Part shown: one piece after another, positions 19,701-29,558 of the stretch
How the letters are laid out: each line of letters opens with the position of its first letter
Position numbering within the stretch: the stretch's first letter is position 1
Assembly: GCA_001998905.1 (NCBI GenBank)
Contig: MLAA01000004.1
Coordinates: 1 to 64,000 of the forward strand
DNA length: 64,000 bases
Reading direction: 5' to 3'
Source of the DNA: Rodentibacter caecimuris
GTDB taxonomy: Bacteria > Pseudomonadota > Gammaproteobacteria > Enterobacterales > Pasteurellaceae
The notes under the pieces: model-generated
The model's input: the letters and a program-made list of their open reading frames with translations, nothing else
What the model was told of the DNA's origin: nothing
Databases searched by the model: none
Translations under genes and position numbers: made by a program

Positions 19701-20504
19701 ATGAGTTTACAGCTAATTTCGATTTTAGTGCTATGCGGTTTTTTTACCAATTTAATGTCAGCGGTTTTTGGTATCGGCGGTGGCGTGTTAATGGTGCCGA
19801 TTCTCTATACATTATTTCCCGATTTTCCACTGCAAATGATCGCCGCCACCTCACTCACCATTGTTATCGGATCATCAGCAATTAATTTGATTTACTTTTA
19901 TAAGCAAAAAATTCAAATTAATATAAAAGCGATGTTGTTTTGGTCATTTTCAACGATTATCGGCGTTCAATCCGGCTTTGAAATCAGCTTTTTTTTACCG
20001 GATATGCTAATTATTAGTATTTTTGTCGGTACATTAAGCCTATTGGCGATAAAAATAATGTTTAATTCAGAGAACCAGACACACAACGAGCAAGTGCCAA
20101 ATGAAATATGGAAAGGAAGCGGATTATGCCTATTTGGTGGGTTAATCGCGGGCTTAACTGGTATTGGAGGCGGCTCTATTATGGCACCATTAATCGGACA
20201 ACTAAAAAGTGTAAAATCGCCACAAATTGCCCCTTATACCAATTATATGATGATTATCGGCGGCAGCGGCAGTCTGTACAGTTATCTGACAAAATCCCCG
20301 CCGTTCTATCTAACAGGAAGCTGGCAAGTCGGTTATGTTAATTTCTCTATTGTTGCCATTGTGGTATTAAGTGCGTTTATGATGAGTTTTTTCTCAATGA
20401 AAATTCGAGGCAAACTTTCCCCCTCGCTTACACGAAAATTACTCGCCCTTATTCTGTTTATCATCGCCGGATATATGCTGATGTTACATTTACTGAAAGG
20501 GTAA
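19701..20504 (+). CDS. TauE/SafE-family membrane exporter (sulfite or sulfur-compound)
   Basis: A roughly 267-residue inner-membrane protein with about eight segments. It has the two family repeats: AVFGIGGGVLMVPIL near residue 20 and LTGIGGGSIMAPLIG near residue 150. TauE/SafE proteins export sulfite, sulfoacetate or related anions. Divergent placement from the sulfatase-symporter genes, with a shared CRP site, suggests it removes the sulfate or sulfite released in the cytoplasm; that is inference. Two ATGs occur in tandem (19698, 19701). I prefer 19701 because GGAGGA directly abuts 19698. Confidence 0.8.
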   Translation: MSLQLISILVLCGFFTNLMSAVFGIGGGVLMVPILYTLFPDFPLQMIAATSLTIVIGSSAINLIYFYKQKIQINIKAMLFWSFSTIIGVQSGFEISFFLPDMLIISIFVGTLSLLAIKIMFNSENQTHNEQVPNEIWKGSGLCLFGGLIAGLTGIGGGSIMAPLIGQLKSVKSPQIAPYTNYMMIIGGSGSLYSYLTKSPPFYLTGSWQVGYVNFSIVAIVVLSAFMMSFFSMKIRGKLSPSLTRKLLALILFIIAGYMLMLHLLKG

Positions 20505-20624
20505 AAACAGCGGTACCAATTTAACCACCAATTCCTTTACACGTTTTATTTATCTATCTAACATTTTCATAAGAGCCAGTCATAAGAAAGGCTCATCTAA
20601 TGTGCAACGATTAAAAGCTCTTTT

Positions 20625-20741
20625 ATGAGACAAAATATGAGAAAGCGATTGTTGCAACTGATATATATTGAGAAAAGCCAATTAAAAATGGACGATGAAA
20701 GCTGTCAGAATCTATTATCTCAACAATTTTACCAACATTAA
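20625..20741 (+). pseudogene. Remnant resembling Mu-like GemA (gp16) N-terminus
   Basis: A 38-codon frame beginning MRQNMRKRLLQLIYIEKSQL and continuing KMDDESCQNLL. Mu-like GemA proteins (DUF1018) begin with a similar pattern: basic residues, LIQLIHIAK, then LxMDDDTYRxLL. The frame stops far short of the usual 140-190 residues. Recognition rests on about 30 residues, so it is tentative. Confidence 0.4.
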
Positions 20742-21169
20742 GCAAAAATATAATCTATTCAGATTTAGTGAAACAGGTCAAACTACTGTAACAAAAAGGG
20801 ATAGAATGCTATTGCTACGAAATACACTACAGCTCTACTACTGTTCACCGGATACTATGGTCGATGTGGAAAGTGGTGGTAGAAAAATCACATCAACCGC
20901 CTTGAATATGCACGAGAAGCAAATATTATGCCAAGATTGTCGACTTGCGTGATCTGAATGGTGGGCAGGCTGTCATTATTCAACCGTGGAAAAACGAGTA
21001 GCGCAATGCTGATTAACACCAAATTTAATAATGACTTTCAAACTAAATCATCTGATTTATTGGCAGATTTGCTGCAATGACCAGACCATTAGTAGCGCGA
21101 GGGACTTCGATTTAAACAATGAGGTTACCAAAAATTGAGGTATGATTATGGTAATGAAAATCAGCCAAA

Positions 21170-21356
21170 GCAGGGGGAAATATTTATACGCCAAAAGCCT
21201 TCTTTCTATTTACTTGTGAACGAGAAAAGAAAATCTTCAACCAGTTCACCTACGCTTACCTCTCCAAGAAATATGGACTTTCTTTACAGTGAAGCTATGA
21301 ATATAGAAGGAATAGTGAAACGAGTTCAGAAGAAAGAAATGGCTAAACGTCAGTGA
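21170..21356 (+). pseudogene. Remnant resembling Mu-like Mor transcription activator C-terminus
   Basis: From 21170 one frame reads AGGNIYTPKAFF, then EREKKIFNQFTYAYLSKKYG and LSLQ before a stop. A second frame to 21356 continues AMNIEGIVKRVQKKEMAKRQ. Together they match the Mor layout: a GGGxxYIPK hairpin, then IWxxFxG, then a helix-turn-helix LxxKYGLS, then VYxIIxRVRKxE. In Mu, mor follows gemA, the order seen here. At least one frameshift makes it non-functional. Confidence 0.5.
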
Positions 21357-21536
21357 TATGTTTGCTCAGTCCTAAAAAGCAAAAGTCCATAAAAAGTCGC
21401 TAGCCCCTCTTTTTTCTATATTATGTAACAACGTTTAATTTCATATTCCCGTTTATTTCCACCTTCTACAATTTAATCCCGCGTATCTTTAACTTTTGAT
21501 TAAAGTTATGTTGATTGGGTTTATACCAAATTTAAA

Positions 21537-22892
21537 TTAATTTCCTGATATTTTCATTTGCTCTAACAAAATCGAACCAGTTTGAATATTTGAGCGATGT
21601 TCTATATCATCAGCAACAGCAACCATATTTTTCAACATTTCAGGCAATTGACCGGCAATTGTAATTTCTGAAACCGGATATTGGATCTCTCCGTTTTCCA
21701 CCCAAAACCCTGCAGCCCCTCTTGAATAATCACCAGTGATTAAATTGACTCCTTGCCCCATTAACTCTGTAACCAATAACCCAGTTCCCATTTGTTTTAA
21801 CAAAGCATTTAAACCGCCACTAATATTAGGTTTAATCAACCAATTATGAATTCCACCTGCATGACCTGTAGTTTGCATTCCAAGTTTTTTAGCGCTATAA
21901 CTTGTCAGCAGATAGGTTTGTAAAATCCCCTGTTCAACAATTTCTCGAGATTGTGTTCTTACCCCTTCGCTATCAAAGGGAGTAGACGCTAATTTACCAA
22001 TTAAATGCGGACGCTCACTAATATGAAACCAATCAGGTAATACTTGCTGACCCAATTTATCTAATAAAAAGCTAGATTTCCGATATAAACTGCCCCCACT
22101 AATTGCCGCTGTAAAATGTCCGATTAATCCGGTTGCGACATCATTAAAAAAAATCACTGGCGTTTCCCGCGTCGTTAATTTTTTCGGTGCTAATCTGGCA
22201 ATCGCTTTCTCTGCACAGCTTTTACCAACCCACTCAGGAGAGTATAAATCCTGCAATTTTCGGGAAACCGTATATTCATAATCATTTTCCAACTGTTCAT
22301 CTATCCCACTGATAACCGAACAAGATAACGAATAACGACTGGATAAATAGCTTTGTAGCATCCCATAGGTATTACCATAAACCCGCACACCTTTATGAGA
22401 ATTGAACCCTGCCCCGTTGCTATTCACAATTTTTTTGTCAAATTCTAATGCGGCTATCTCTGCTTGCAAAGCCATTTCTACCGCTTGTTCTACATCTATA
22501 TCAGCCGGATGATATAAATCCAAATCCGGCGCATCAAATGCCATTAACGATTTATCTGCCAATCCAGCACAATCATCCGGTGAGGTATGCTTAGCTATCG
22601 CTAATGCGGCTTCTACCGCATTCTTAATTGCACTTTCGCTTAAATCCGATGTGGATGCATTTCCTTTTTGTTGTCCGCAACAAACGGAAATTCCTAATGC
22701 ACCGTCATTGGTAAACTCTACATTTTCAATTTCTCTTAAACGAGTCGAAACCGATAAACCGTTCACTTTGGTTACGGCAACCTCCGCTTTCGCACCATTT
22801 TTGTGAGCAATATCCAACGCCAAACTAACCGCTTCTCGTAAAGTTTTTTCTTGTTGTTTTAAAAGTGCGGTTGAATTTTCCAATGTTTTCAT
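21537..22892 (-). CDS. pmbA: Metalloprotease-related PmbA/TldE
   Basis: The non-catalytic partner of TldD in the TldD/TldE peptidase, which degrades CcdA-type antitoxins and processes modified peptides such as microcin B17. About 451 residues. The family landmarks match E. coli PmbA closely: [21 protein letters not shown] near the N-terminus, [22 protein letters not shown] and [20 protein letters not shown] start at the ATG at 22892 ([11 protein letters not shown]); an in-frame ATG at 22925 would add 11 residues. tldD is also in this window (50356-51801), about 28 kb away. Confidence 0.92.
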   Translation of the reverse strand: MKTLENSTALLKQQEKTLREAVSLALDIAHKNGAKAEVAVTKVNGLSVSTRLREIENVEFTNDGALGISVCCGQQKGNASTSDLSESAIKNAVEAALAIAKHTSPDDCAGLADKSLMAFDAPDLDLYHPADIDVEQAVEMALQAEIAALEFDKKIVNSNGAGFNSHKGVRVYGNTYGMLQSYLSSRYSLSCSVISGIDEQLENDYEYTVSRKLQDLYSPEWVGKSCAEKAIARLAPKKLTTRETPVIFFNDVATGLIGHFTAAISGGSLYRKSSFLLDKLGQQVLPDWFHISERPHLIGKLASTPFDSEGVRTQSREIVEQGILQTYLLTSYSAKKLGMQTTGHAGGIHNWLIKPNISGGLNALLKQMGTGLLVTELMGQGVNLITGDYSRGAAGFWVENGEIQYPVSEITIAGQLPEMLKNMVAVADDIEHRSNIQTGSILLEQMKISGN

Positions 22893-22985
22893 ACTTACAT
22901 AATCCCGATTAAAAATTTTCAGCATTTTATCTTATTTTCAAACTTTATGCTAAAATGCCGCCAAAATTTTCTGATAGGAATACGA

Positions 22986-23522
22986 ATGGCAAAACGCAAA
23001 AAAGAAGTCTTCGATTGGGAAGATGAAGAGCAAGAAGAAATTATTTGGGTGAGTAAAAGCGAAATAAAAAGAGATGCAGAAGAATTAAAGCAGCTGGGAG
23101 AAAAATTAGTAAATTTAACGAGCGCTAGTTTGGAAAAAATTCCATTGAATGACACATTGTCGGATGCGATTGAACTCGCTCAAAAGTTACAAAAAGAAGC
23201 TCGCCGTCGCCAATTACAATATATCGGCAAATTACTACGAAAAATTGATACGGATACTATCCGTGAAGCTTTGGATAAAATAGAAAATAAACATAACCAA
23301 CAACAAGCATTATTTCACAAGTTAGAACATCTACGCGATTATCTGGTTGAACAAGGTGATTCAGCGCTAAGCGATGTACTTGATATTTATCCGAAAGCAG
23401 ATCGCCAACATTTACGCAACTTAATCCGAACAGCACAAAAAGAAAAAATACAAAATAAACCACCGAAAGCTTATCGAGAGATCTTTCAAATACTAAAAGC
23501 GTTAGCATCGGAGACTTATTAA
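22986..23522 (+). CDS. darP: DarP (YjgA), 50S ribosome assembly factor
   Basis: A small basic/acidic helical protein of the DUF615 family (E. coli YjgA/DarP), which associates with pre-50S ribosomal particles near the peptidyl-transferase centre. About 178 residues from the ATG at 22986 ([18 protein letters not shown]), which has AGGA upstream; frames starting earlier have no such site. Conserved pieces include [20 protein letters not shown] and [16 protein letters not shown]. It is divergent from pmbA with almost no gap, as in many gamma-proteobacteria. Confidence 0.92.
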   Translation: MAKRKKEVFDWEDEEQEEIIWVSKSEIKRDAEELKQLGEKLVNLTSASLEKIPLNDTLSDAIELAQKLQKEARRRQLQYIGKLLRKIDTDTIREALDKIENKHNQQQALFHKLEHLRDYLVEQGDSALSDVLDIYPKADRQHLRNLIRTAQKEKIQNKPPKAYREIFQILKALASETY

Positions 23523-23530
23523 ACCCCTTT

Positions 23531-23566
23531 AAAAACCGACCGCACTTTCGCGACATGTCGGTTTTT
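23531..23566 (+). terminator. darP terminator enclosing an uptake signal
   Basis: AAAAACCGAC (23531-23540) pairs with GTCGGTTTTT (23557-23566). The U-run is part of the right arm, and an uptake-signal core lies at the left arm/loop junction. It is a rho-independent terminator between darP and lptC. Confidence 0.8.
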
Positions 23567-23608
23567 ATGGTATTATTAGCTCAATTTTTTATTCGGAAAA
23601 ACCATTTT

Positions 23609-24205
23609 ATGAATATTCGTTGGAGTGTTATTCTTGGCGTCATTGCCCTTGCTTTATCTGCTTGGTATTACAGTTTAAATCAAGAGCAAAGCGGACTGGA
23701 AAATCTTATCAAAACACCGGATAAACCGGAATACATCGGTAATCAAATGCGCACTGTAGTATTTTCACCCGAGGGTAAACAACAATATGTGGCCACTGCC
23801 GATAAGGTAGAATATTACTCTCAAAGCGAGCATACTGATTTTCTTACCCCTAAAGTATATTTATTTGATGTGGTGCTAGATAAAAATCAACCGAAAGAGC
23901 AGCAGCAAAAGCAAAGTTGGAAATTAACGGCACAAACTGCTACCTTAACGAAAAATGATATGTTGTATTTAAAAGGAAATGTCACAGCGGAAAGCTTATC
24001 TCCCCTATCCAGATTACAGCGGGTGGAAACGGAAAATGCTGTCGTCAATATCAAAACGCAAGATATAACATCAGACAATCAAGTTAAAATTAACGGACAA
24101 AATTTTCATTCGACCGGATTGAAATTAGTAGGAAACTTACAAAAACAAATCGCAACCCTAAAAGAACAGGTAAAAACATATTATGAAGTCAGCAACTCGC
24201 AATAA
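23609..24205 (+). CDS. lptC: LPS export protein LptC
   Basis: A bitopic inner-membrane protein that receives lipopolysaccharide from LptB2FG and passes it to LptA. About 198 residues, with an N-terminal anchor (WSVILGVIALALSAWYY, residues about 4-20) and a periplasmic beta-jellyroll. I start at the ATG at 23609 (MNIRWSV). Upstream in-frame ATGs from 23555 lie inside the darP terminator and would put extra residues before the anchor. It overlaps lptA by 23 bases; the order lptC-lptA-lptB matches E. coli. Confidence 0.92.
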   Translation: MNIRWSVILGVIALALSAWYYSLNQEQSGLENLIKTPDKPEYIGNQMRTVVFSPEGKQQYVATADKVEYYSQSEHTDFLTPKVYLFDVVLDKNQPKEQQQKQSWKLTAQTATLTKNDMLYLKGNVTAESLSPLSRLQRVETENAVVNIKTQDITSDNQVKINGQNFHSTGLKLVGNLQKQIATLKEQVKTYYEVSNSQ

Positions 24206-24707
24206 ACTACTCCTTACCGCTGTAATGATGATTGCCTCAGCATCATCTTTCGCATTAAAAGATGATACTAATCAACCCATAAACGTTGTTTCCGATAATC
24301 AATCTCTTGATATGGAAAATAGTGTTGTTACATTTATCGATAATGTTGTAATCACTCAAGGTTCCATTTTAATTAAAGCACAAAAAGTAGTTATTACTCG
24401 TGCACCAGAAAATTCAGGTAAAAAAGGAACAGTCGAAGCATTTGGCTCACCTGTTACTTTTCACCAATTATTAGACGATGGTAAATCGGTAGATGGAAAA
24501 GCGAATAAAGTTCACTATGATTTAGATGCAGAATTTCTCACCTTAACCGGCAACGCAGAATTAAAGCAACTTGATAGTAAAATTGTGGGTCAATACATCA
24601 CTTATGATGTAAAAAAACAGCAGTTAAAAGCCAAAGGTTCTCCAAAATCACGCGTAACCACGGTACTTATTCCTACTCAACTAAATGACCAGAATCGCAA
24701 AAAATAG
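24183..24707 (+). CDS. lptA: LPS transport periplasmic protein LptA
   Basis: Forms the periplasmic bridge carrying lipopolysaccharide between LptC and LptD. 174 residues with a signal peptide (cleavage after SSFA near residue 24). The OstA/jellyroll pattern follows: [27 protein letters not shown], then [20 protein letters not shown]. Its length fits the family (about 170-185). Confidence 0.95.
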   Translation: MKSATRNKLLLTAVMMIASASSFALKDDTNQPINVVSDNQSLDMENSVVTFIDNVVITQGSILIKAQKVVITRAPENSGKKGTVEAFGSPVTFHQLLDDGKSVDGKANKVHYDLDAEFLTLTGNAELKQLDSKIVGQYITYDVKKQQLKAKGSPKSRVTTVLIPTQLNDQNRKK

Positions 24708-24715
24708 GATGTATT

Positions 24716-25441
24716 ATGTCTGTTTTAACTGCTGAAAACCTTGCTAAAAGTTATAAAAGTCGTAAAGTGGTATCTGATGTCAGCTTGACGGTTAATTCGA
24801 ACGAAATTGTCGGATTATTAGGTCCAAATGGCGCGGGCAAAACAACCACTTTTTATATGGTTGTCGGTCTCGTGCGCCATGACCAAGGAAAAATTACCAT
24901 TGACGGAGAAGATATTAGCTTGCTTCCAATGCACAACCGAGCACAGCGAGGCGTGGGTTACCTCCCGCAAGAAGCCTCTATTTTCCGTCGTTTAAGCGTC
25001 TATGATAACTTGATGGCAGTATTGGAAATACGCAAGGATTTAAACACGGAGCAACGCAAAGCACGAGCGGAAGAATTAATTGAAGAGTTTAATATTTCTC
25101 ATATTCGGGATAGTTTAGGTCAATCCTTATCCGGTGGAGAACGTCGTCGAGTTGAAATTGCCCGAGCTTTAGCAGCAAATCCTAAATTTATCTTACTTGA
25201 CGAGCCTTTTGCTGGAGTGGATCCAATTTCTGTTACTGACATAAAAAAAATTATTACCGATTTGCGTAATCGAGGCTTAGGTGTTCTGATTACTGATCAC
25301 AATGTAAGAGAAACTCTTGATGTTTGTGAACGGGCCTATATCGTAGGAGAAGGAAAAATTATTGCTACTGGTAGCCCACAAGAAGTGATGAATAATGAAC
25401 AAGTAAAACGCGTTTATTTAGGCGAACAATTTAAACTTTAA
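24716..25441 (+). CDS. lptB: LPS export ABC transporter ATP-binding protein LptB
   Basis: The cytoplasmic ATPase powering lipopolysaccharide extraction together with LptF/LptG. 241 residues with Walker [13 protein letters not shown] (about 36-47), Q-loop YLPQEAS, signature [15 protein letters not shown] and Walker [14 protein letters not shown]. It follows lptA by eight bases. Confidence 0.97.
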   Translation: MSVLTAENLAKSYKSRKVVSDVSLTVNSNEIVGLLGPNGAGKTTTFYMVVGLVRHDQGKITIDGEDISLLPMHNRAQRGVGYLPQEASIFRRLSVYDNLMAVLEIRKDLNTEQRKARAEELIEEFNISHIRDSLGQSLSGGERRRVEIARALAANPKFILLDEPFAGVDPISVTDIKKIITDLRNRGLGVLITDHNVRETLDVCERAYIVGEGKIIATGSPQEVMNNEQVKRVYLGEQFKL

Positions 25442-25444
25442 AAT

Positions 25445-25933
25445 ATGATAAAACTTACAGAACTCCTTACTACCCCTGAACATATCCGTCAGGGGGTTGT
25501 TTTTTCAAGTAAAAAACGTTTATTTGAATCCATTGCCGCTTTTATTGTTTCTGAACTTTCTTGTGATAAAGGTGAACAAGCCTGCTTTGAATGTTTATTT
25601 AACAGAGAAAAATTGGGCAACTCGGGATTAGGAAATGGCATTGCTATGCCGAAAGGCAAATTACCCAAAGGTATTGATAAACCTATCGCTATCTTTATGC
25701 AACTAGATAGCCCTATTGATTATGATGCGGCTGATGGAAAGCCTGTAGACTTAGTTTTCGCGCTGTTAATTCCTGGTGAGCAATGTTCACAGTATATTCC
25801 GGTTTTATCCTCTGTATCGGAAAAATTAACCGATAAAAATTTAATAAAACAATTACGCGCGGCACAAAGTGCGGCCGAAATTTGGCAAATTTTCCAAGCA
25901 ACCGATAGTATTGAATCTATAAAGGAAACATAA
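25445..25933 (+). CDS. ptsN: PtsN-like EIIA-Ntr protein lacking the phosphorylatable His
   Basis: 162 residues aligning along the whole nitrogen-PTS EIIA protein. Landmarks are [36 protein letters not shown] and [18 protein letters not shown]. In E. coli PtsN the phosphorylated residue is the His of GIAIPHGK; here the codon is aaa and the sequence reads GIAMPKGK, with Lys70 in its place. Phosphotransfer through this site is therefore not possible, and the protein can act only as an unphosphorylated regulator, or by another route. It lies between lptB and rapZ, four and two bases from its neighbours, as in enteric rpoN-region operons, but rpoN and hpf are missing from the cluster. Confidence 0.88.
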   Translation: MIKLTELLTTPEHIRQGVVFSSKKRLFESIAAFIVSELSCDKGEQACFECLFNREKLGNSGLGNGIAMPKGKLPKGIDKPIAIFMQLDSPIDYDAADGKPVDLVFALLIPGEQCSQYIPVLSSVSEKLTDKNLIKQLRAAQSAAEIWQIFQATDSIESIKET

Positions 25934-25934
25934 A

Positions 25935-26810
25935 ATGGAACTTATTATTATCAGTGGTCGTTCTGGTGCTGGAAAATCCGTTGCACTAAGAGCTTTAGAG
26001 GATATTGGTTATTATTGCGTCGATAATATTCCTTTGGAACTTCTACCAAAACTAACAGAGATTCTATCTCATACTCAGTCTGCCGTTGCAATTAGTTTAG
26101 ATATTCGTAATTTACCTAATTCCTCGGAAAGACTAGACAACATACTGACAGAAATACAGCAATTTCATACCATCAAGACTATTTTTTTAGATACTGATCG
26201 CAGTACCTTAATTCGCCGTTACAGCGACTCTCGGCGCTTACATCCGCTTTCTGTTCAAGACCTTTCTCTGGAAGCCGCGATAGATGCGGAATTTCATCAA
26301 CTTGAGCCACTTCTACAACAAGCCAATTTAATTATTGATACCACTCATCTTTCAACTCATACGTTAGCAGAGCGCTTACGCGAATTCCTGCTAGGTAATG
26401 GAGAAAAAGAGCTAAACATTATTGTAGAATCTTTTGGCTTTAAATATGGTATTCCGTTAGATGCAGATTATGTTTTCGATGTTCGTTTTCTACCTAACCC
26501 ACATTGGGATACAAATTTGCGTCCGATGACAGGACTAGACAAGCCCGTCGCCGATTTTTTAAATCAATATGACGAAGTTAATCACTTTATCTATTTAACC
26601 CGCAACTATATCGAAACTTGGTTACCTCTTTTGGAACAAAATAACCGTAGCTACTTAACCATTGCTATTGGTTGTACAGGAGGAAAACACCGCTCTGTCT
26701 ATATTGCTCAGCAACTCGGCGAATATTTTCAAGCAAAGGGGAAAAAAGTACAAATTCAGCATAAATCTTTATCAAAACATAGTAAAACATCAGATATAAA
26801 AGCAGTATAG
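25935..26810 (+). CDS. rapZ: RNase adapter protein RapZ
   Basis: An RNA-binding P-loop protein; in E. coli it directs RNase E to the small RNA GlmZ and so controls glucosamine-6-phosphate synthesis. The 291 residues carry Walker A GRSGAGKS at 8-15, the core [16 protein letters not shown] and C-terminal [16 protein letters not shown] basic C-terminal tail ([15 protein letters not shown]) fits RNA binding. It is probably co-transcribed with ptsN. Confidence 0.95.
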   Translation: MELIIISGRSGAGKSVALRALEDIGYYCVDNIPLELLPKLTEILSHTQSAVAISLDIRNLPNSSERLDNILTEIQQFHTIKTIFLDTDRSTLIRRYSDSRRLHPLSVQDLSLEAAIDAEFHQLEPLLQQANLIIDTTHLSTHTLAERLREFLLGNGEKELNIIVESFGFKYGIPLDADYVFDVRFLPNPHWDTNLRPMTGLDKPVADFLNQYDEVNHFIYLTRNYIETWLPLLEQNNRSYLTIAIGCTGGKHRSVYIAQQLGEYFQAKGKKVQIQHKSLSKHSKTSDIKAV

Positions 26811-26850
26811 ACACAACACACCTTTACTGCTTTCAAACTAAAGGAAAAAA

Positions 26851-27990
26851 TTAAATAATATCGGATACATCTACCCAAGATTTTATCTGATTAGATAGCG
26901 CTATTGCATCTAGAATTCTAGAAACTTTGAACCCTTCTTCAAAATCCGGATATAATTTCATATCATCATTTGCCAATCCGTTTATTAAATCTCTAATTTC
27001 CACTGTTTTTTGATCATTAAATCCGATCCCATGTCCAGCACTTACACAAAAATGTTTATAATCAGGGTGTAAAGGTCCGGTTAAAATTGTCTTAAAGCCT
27101 TGGCGAGCGGGATCATCCGTATGTAAATAAAGTTTAAGCTCAGCCATACGTTCCTGAGAATAACTAATAGTTCCCTTCGTCCCTGTAATAACATAACTTA
27201 ATCCCATTTTCCTTCCACAAGCAATACGAGAAGTTTCGATCGTTCCCATACAACCATTGCTAAATCTCACTAAAGCTGTTGCTTGATCTTCATTTTCTAC
27301 CTTGCAATATTGCTGAAGATTGTTTGGATCAGGACGAGATGTAATGACTGTTTGCATATCACCAATGACAGAGCTAATGTCCTGTCCGACAAGATATTGT
27401 GCCATTTGTACAATATGTGCTCCCAAATCGCCTAATGCACCTAAACCGGCTTTTTCTCGTAAGCAATGCCAATCTATCGGTGTATTTTTGTTAGCAAGAT
27501 AATCTTCATTATGTGTGCCATAAAAATGAACAATTTCACCAATTTCTCCACTACTAATTATTTCTTTCGCTAACTGAGTCGTAGGATTTTTAATATAATT
27601 AAAACCCACTAAGGTTTTAACATTTGCCGCTTTTGCAGCCAACCACATTTCTTTTGCATCTGAAGCTGTCAATGCCAAGGGTTTCTCCGAATAAATATGT
27701 TTCCCTTGGGAAATAGCTGCCAATGCAATTTCTTTATGTAAAAAATTAGGGGTACAGATATCTACTACATCAACATTAGGATCCTTTATCAATTCCAACC
27801 AATTACCCGTAGAACGTTTAAACCCGAATTCCTTCGCCCTTAACGCAGCTAATTCGGGCGTTATTTCAGCTAAATATTCTAATTCTAATTTAGCATTAAG
27901 TGAAAAGACTGTTGGTGCCTGTGCATAAGCAATAGAATGACAACGCCCTATATAACCTGTTCCAATCAGACCAACCCCGATTTTTTTCAT
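26851..27990 (-). CDS. Gfo/Idh/MocA-family dehydrogenase, probably inositol-related
   Basis: An NAD(P)-dependent oxidoreductase of 379 residues. It has a Rossmann GVGLIGTGYIGRCHSIAYA at the N-terminus and the EKPLAL motif (catalytic Lys region) near residue 100; HIVQMAQYLVG and CRKMGLSYVITGTKG-like segments follow. It is co-directional with iolA, with iolB and an RpiR regulator divergent nearby, so oxidation of an inositol (myo- or scyllo-) is likely. At 379 residues it is longer than classical IolG (about 337), so the exact inositol isomer is not certain. A strong GGAGGA site precedes its ATG. Confidence 0.8.
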   Translation of the reverse strand: MKKIGVGLIGTGYIGRCHSIAYAQAPTVFSLNAKLELEYLAEITPELAALRAKEFGFKRSTGNWLELIKDPNVDVVDICTPNFLHKEIALAAISQGKHIYSEKPLALTASDAKEMWLAAKAANVKTLVGFNYIKNPTTQLAKEIISSGEIGEIVHFYGTHNEDYLANKNTPIDWHCLREKAGLGALGDLGAHIVQMAQYLVGQDISSVIGDMQTVITSRPDPNNLQQYCKVENEDQATALVRFSNGCMGTIETSRIACGRKMGLSYVITGTKGTISYSQERMAELKLYLHTDDPARQGFKTILTGPLHPDYKHFCVSAGHGIGFNDQKTVEIRDLINGLANDDMKLYPDFEEGFKVSRILDAIALSNQIKSWVDVSDII

Positions 27991-28005
27991 AGTTTCCTCC
28001 TCTCA

Positions 28006-28037
28006 AAAAGAAGATAGTCAGTCAACTATCTTCTTTT
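28006..28037. terminator. Bidirectional-looking hairpin between iolA and the dehydrogenase gene
   Basis: AAAAGAAGATAGT (28006-28018) and ACTATCTTCTTTT (28025-28037) form a perfect 13-base stem with a 6-base loop and U-rich flank. It lies 12 bases after the iolA stop and just before the dehydrogenase ribosome site, so it probably attenuates transcription between the two genes. Confidence 0.75.
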
Positions 28038-28049
28038 AGATACTGAAAA

Positions 28050-29558
28050 TTATAATGTCGGCATACTAAATGCAGCATTTTCTAAAGTAAATTTACTCGG
28101 CCAGCGCGTCGTTACAGTTTTCATTTTAGTATAGAAGCGCACACCATCTGTACCATATACGTTTAATGCACCATACGCCGAATGCTTCCAACCACCAAAA
28201 CAGTGAAATGCCATAGGAACAGGAATCGGCACATTAATACCTACCATACCAGCTTGAACATGATAGGCAAATTCTCTGGCCGCTCCACCATCAGAGGTAA
28301 AAATTGCGGTGCCGTTCCCAAACGGATGTTCGTTAATTAATTTCATTGCTTGCTCAAAACTTTTAGCGCGAACAATACCAAGTACAGGTCCAAAAATTTC
28401 TTCTTTATAAATAACCATTTCCGGCGTAACATGATCAAATAAGGTTCCTCCAACAAAAAAACCTTTTTCATAACCATTAGGCTTTTTACCCCTTCCGTCA
28501 ACAACCAATTCAGCACCTTCTTCTACCCCTTTATCAATATATCCAATCACATTATTCAAATGCTGTTGGCTAATTAGGGGGCCAAAATCCATTTCCTTTT
28601 CGCCTTCTTTAGGCATTCCTGGTCCATAACGTAAAGCCTCAACTTTCGGTTTCAGAGCTGCTACCAATTTATCGGCTGTTGCATCATCAATCGTAACAGC
28701 TAATGGCAATGCCATACAACGCTCTCCCGCCGCACCAAATGCAGCACCTAATAAAGCATTTGCAGTTGCCTCGATATCCGCATCTGGCATTACCAACCCA
28801 TGATTTTTCGCTGCACCTAAAGCTTGAACACGCTTACCATGTTCACAGCCAATTTTATGAACATGAGCTGCTGCCGTGGTAGAGCCTACAAAACTTACCG
28901 CCTGTATTCTCGGATCCCGTAATAAAATTTCGTTATCTCGACGATCACCATGTACAACATTAAATACGCCATCAGGCAAGCCCGCTTCTTTCAATAACTC
29001 GGCTAACCGAACAGAAAGGGAAGGATCTGCTTTAGCAGGTTTTAAAATAAATGTATTTCCACAAGCTAATGCGATAGGAAACATCCACATCGGAACCATT
29101 GCCGGAAAATTAAACGGCGTAATCCCAACAGTTACTCCCAAAGGCTGCATAGTAGAATGGATATCAATACCTCGTCCCGCTTGTTCTGAAAATTCACCTT
29201 TCAACAAATGAGGAATGCCACAAGCAAATTCAACAACTTCCAGACCTCTAGTCAATTCGCCGCACGAATCGGAATAAACTTTTCCATGTTCCTCCGTAAT
29301 TAATCGCGCCAAACTATCCCAATCTCTTTGTAATAATTCTTTAAACTTAAATAAAATTCTTGCCCGTCTCAGTGGAGATGTTGCAGCCCAAGCGGGAAAA
29401 GCCTCATAAGCAGCCTGCGTTGCTGCTTCGACTTCTTCCTCCGTACTCATCCGCACTTGGCGAATTTGTTCCCCTGTTGCTGGATTAAAAATAGGCCAAA
29501 CATTTTCCCCTTTACTTTCAACTTGTTTTCCGTTGATAAAATTATGTACAGTCTCCAT
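28050..29558 (-). CDS. iolA: CoA-acylating (methyl)malonate-semialdehyde dehydrogenase
   Basis: Converts malonate semialdehyde (last step of inositol breakdown) or methylmalonate semialdehyde to acetyl- or propionyl-CoA. 502 residues of the aldehyde dehydrogenase superfamily, with the cofactor loop SFVGSTTAAAHV near 225 and the catalytic Cys in GAAGERCMALPLAV near 285. PVPMAFHCFGGWKHSAYG near the C-terminus is typical of MmsA/IolA. The inositol neighbours favour the IolA role. Confidence 0.9.
   Translation of the reverse strand: METVHNFINGKQVESKGENVWPIFNPATGEQIRQVRMSTEEEVEAATQAAYEAFPAWAATSPLRRARILFKFKELLQRDWDSLARLITEEHGKVYSDSCGELTRGLEVVEFACGIPHLLKGEFSEQAGRGIDIHSTMQPLGVTVGITPFNFPAMVPMWMFPIALACGNTFILKPAKADPSLSVRLAELLKEAGLPDGVFNVVHGDRRDNEILLRDPRIQAVSFVGSTTAAAHVHKIGCEHGKRVQALGAAKNHGLVMPDADIEATANALLGAAFGAAGERCMALPLAVTIDDATADKLVAALKPKVEALRYGPGMPKEGEKEMDFGPLISQQHLNNVIGYIDKGVEEGAELVVDGRGKKPNGYEKGFFVGGTLFDHVTPEMVIYKEEIFGPVLGIVRAKSFEQAMKLINEHPFGNGTAIFTSDGGAAREFAYHVQAGMVGINVPIPVPMAFHCFGGWKHSAYGALNVYGTDGVRFYTKMKTVTTRWPSKFTLENAAFSMPTL

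Larger units (their letters stand above)
20505..21536. other. Gene-poor decayed region between tauE and pmbA
   Basis: A stretch of just over 1 kb without an intact gene and without uptake signals. Reading all frames gives fragments, separated by stops and frame changes, that resemble Mu-phage early proteins (see 20625-20741 and 21170-21356). Between them, about 20750-21110, coding-like pieces such as IVDLRDLNGGQAVIIQPWKN and LINTKFNNDFQTKSSDLLAD appear in different frames; I do not recognise these. No att site or terminal repeat was seen. Confidence 0.5.

Noticed and set aside
23555..23608. Upstream in-frame ATG codons for LptC
   Set aside because: They sit inside the darP terminator and would place extra hydrophobic residues before the normal membrane anchor.
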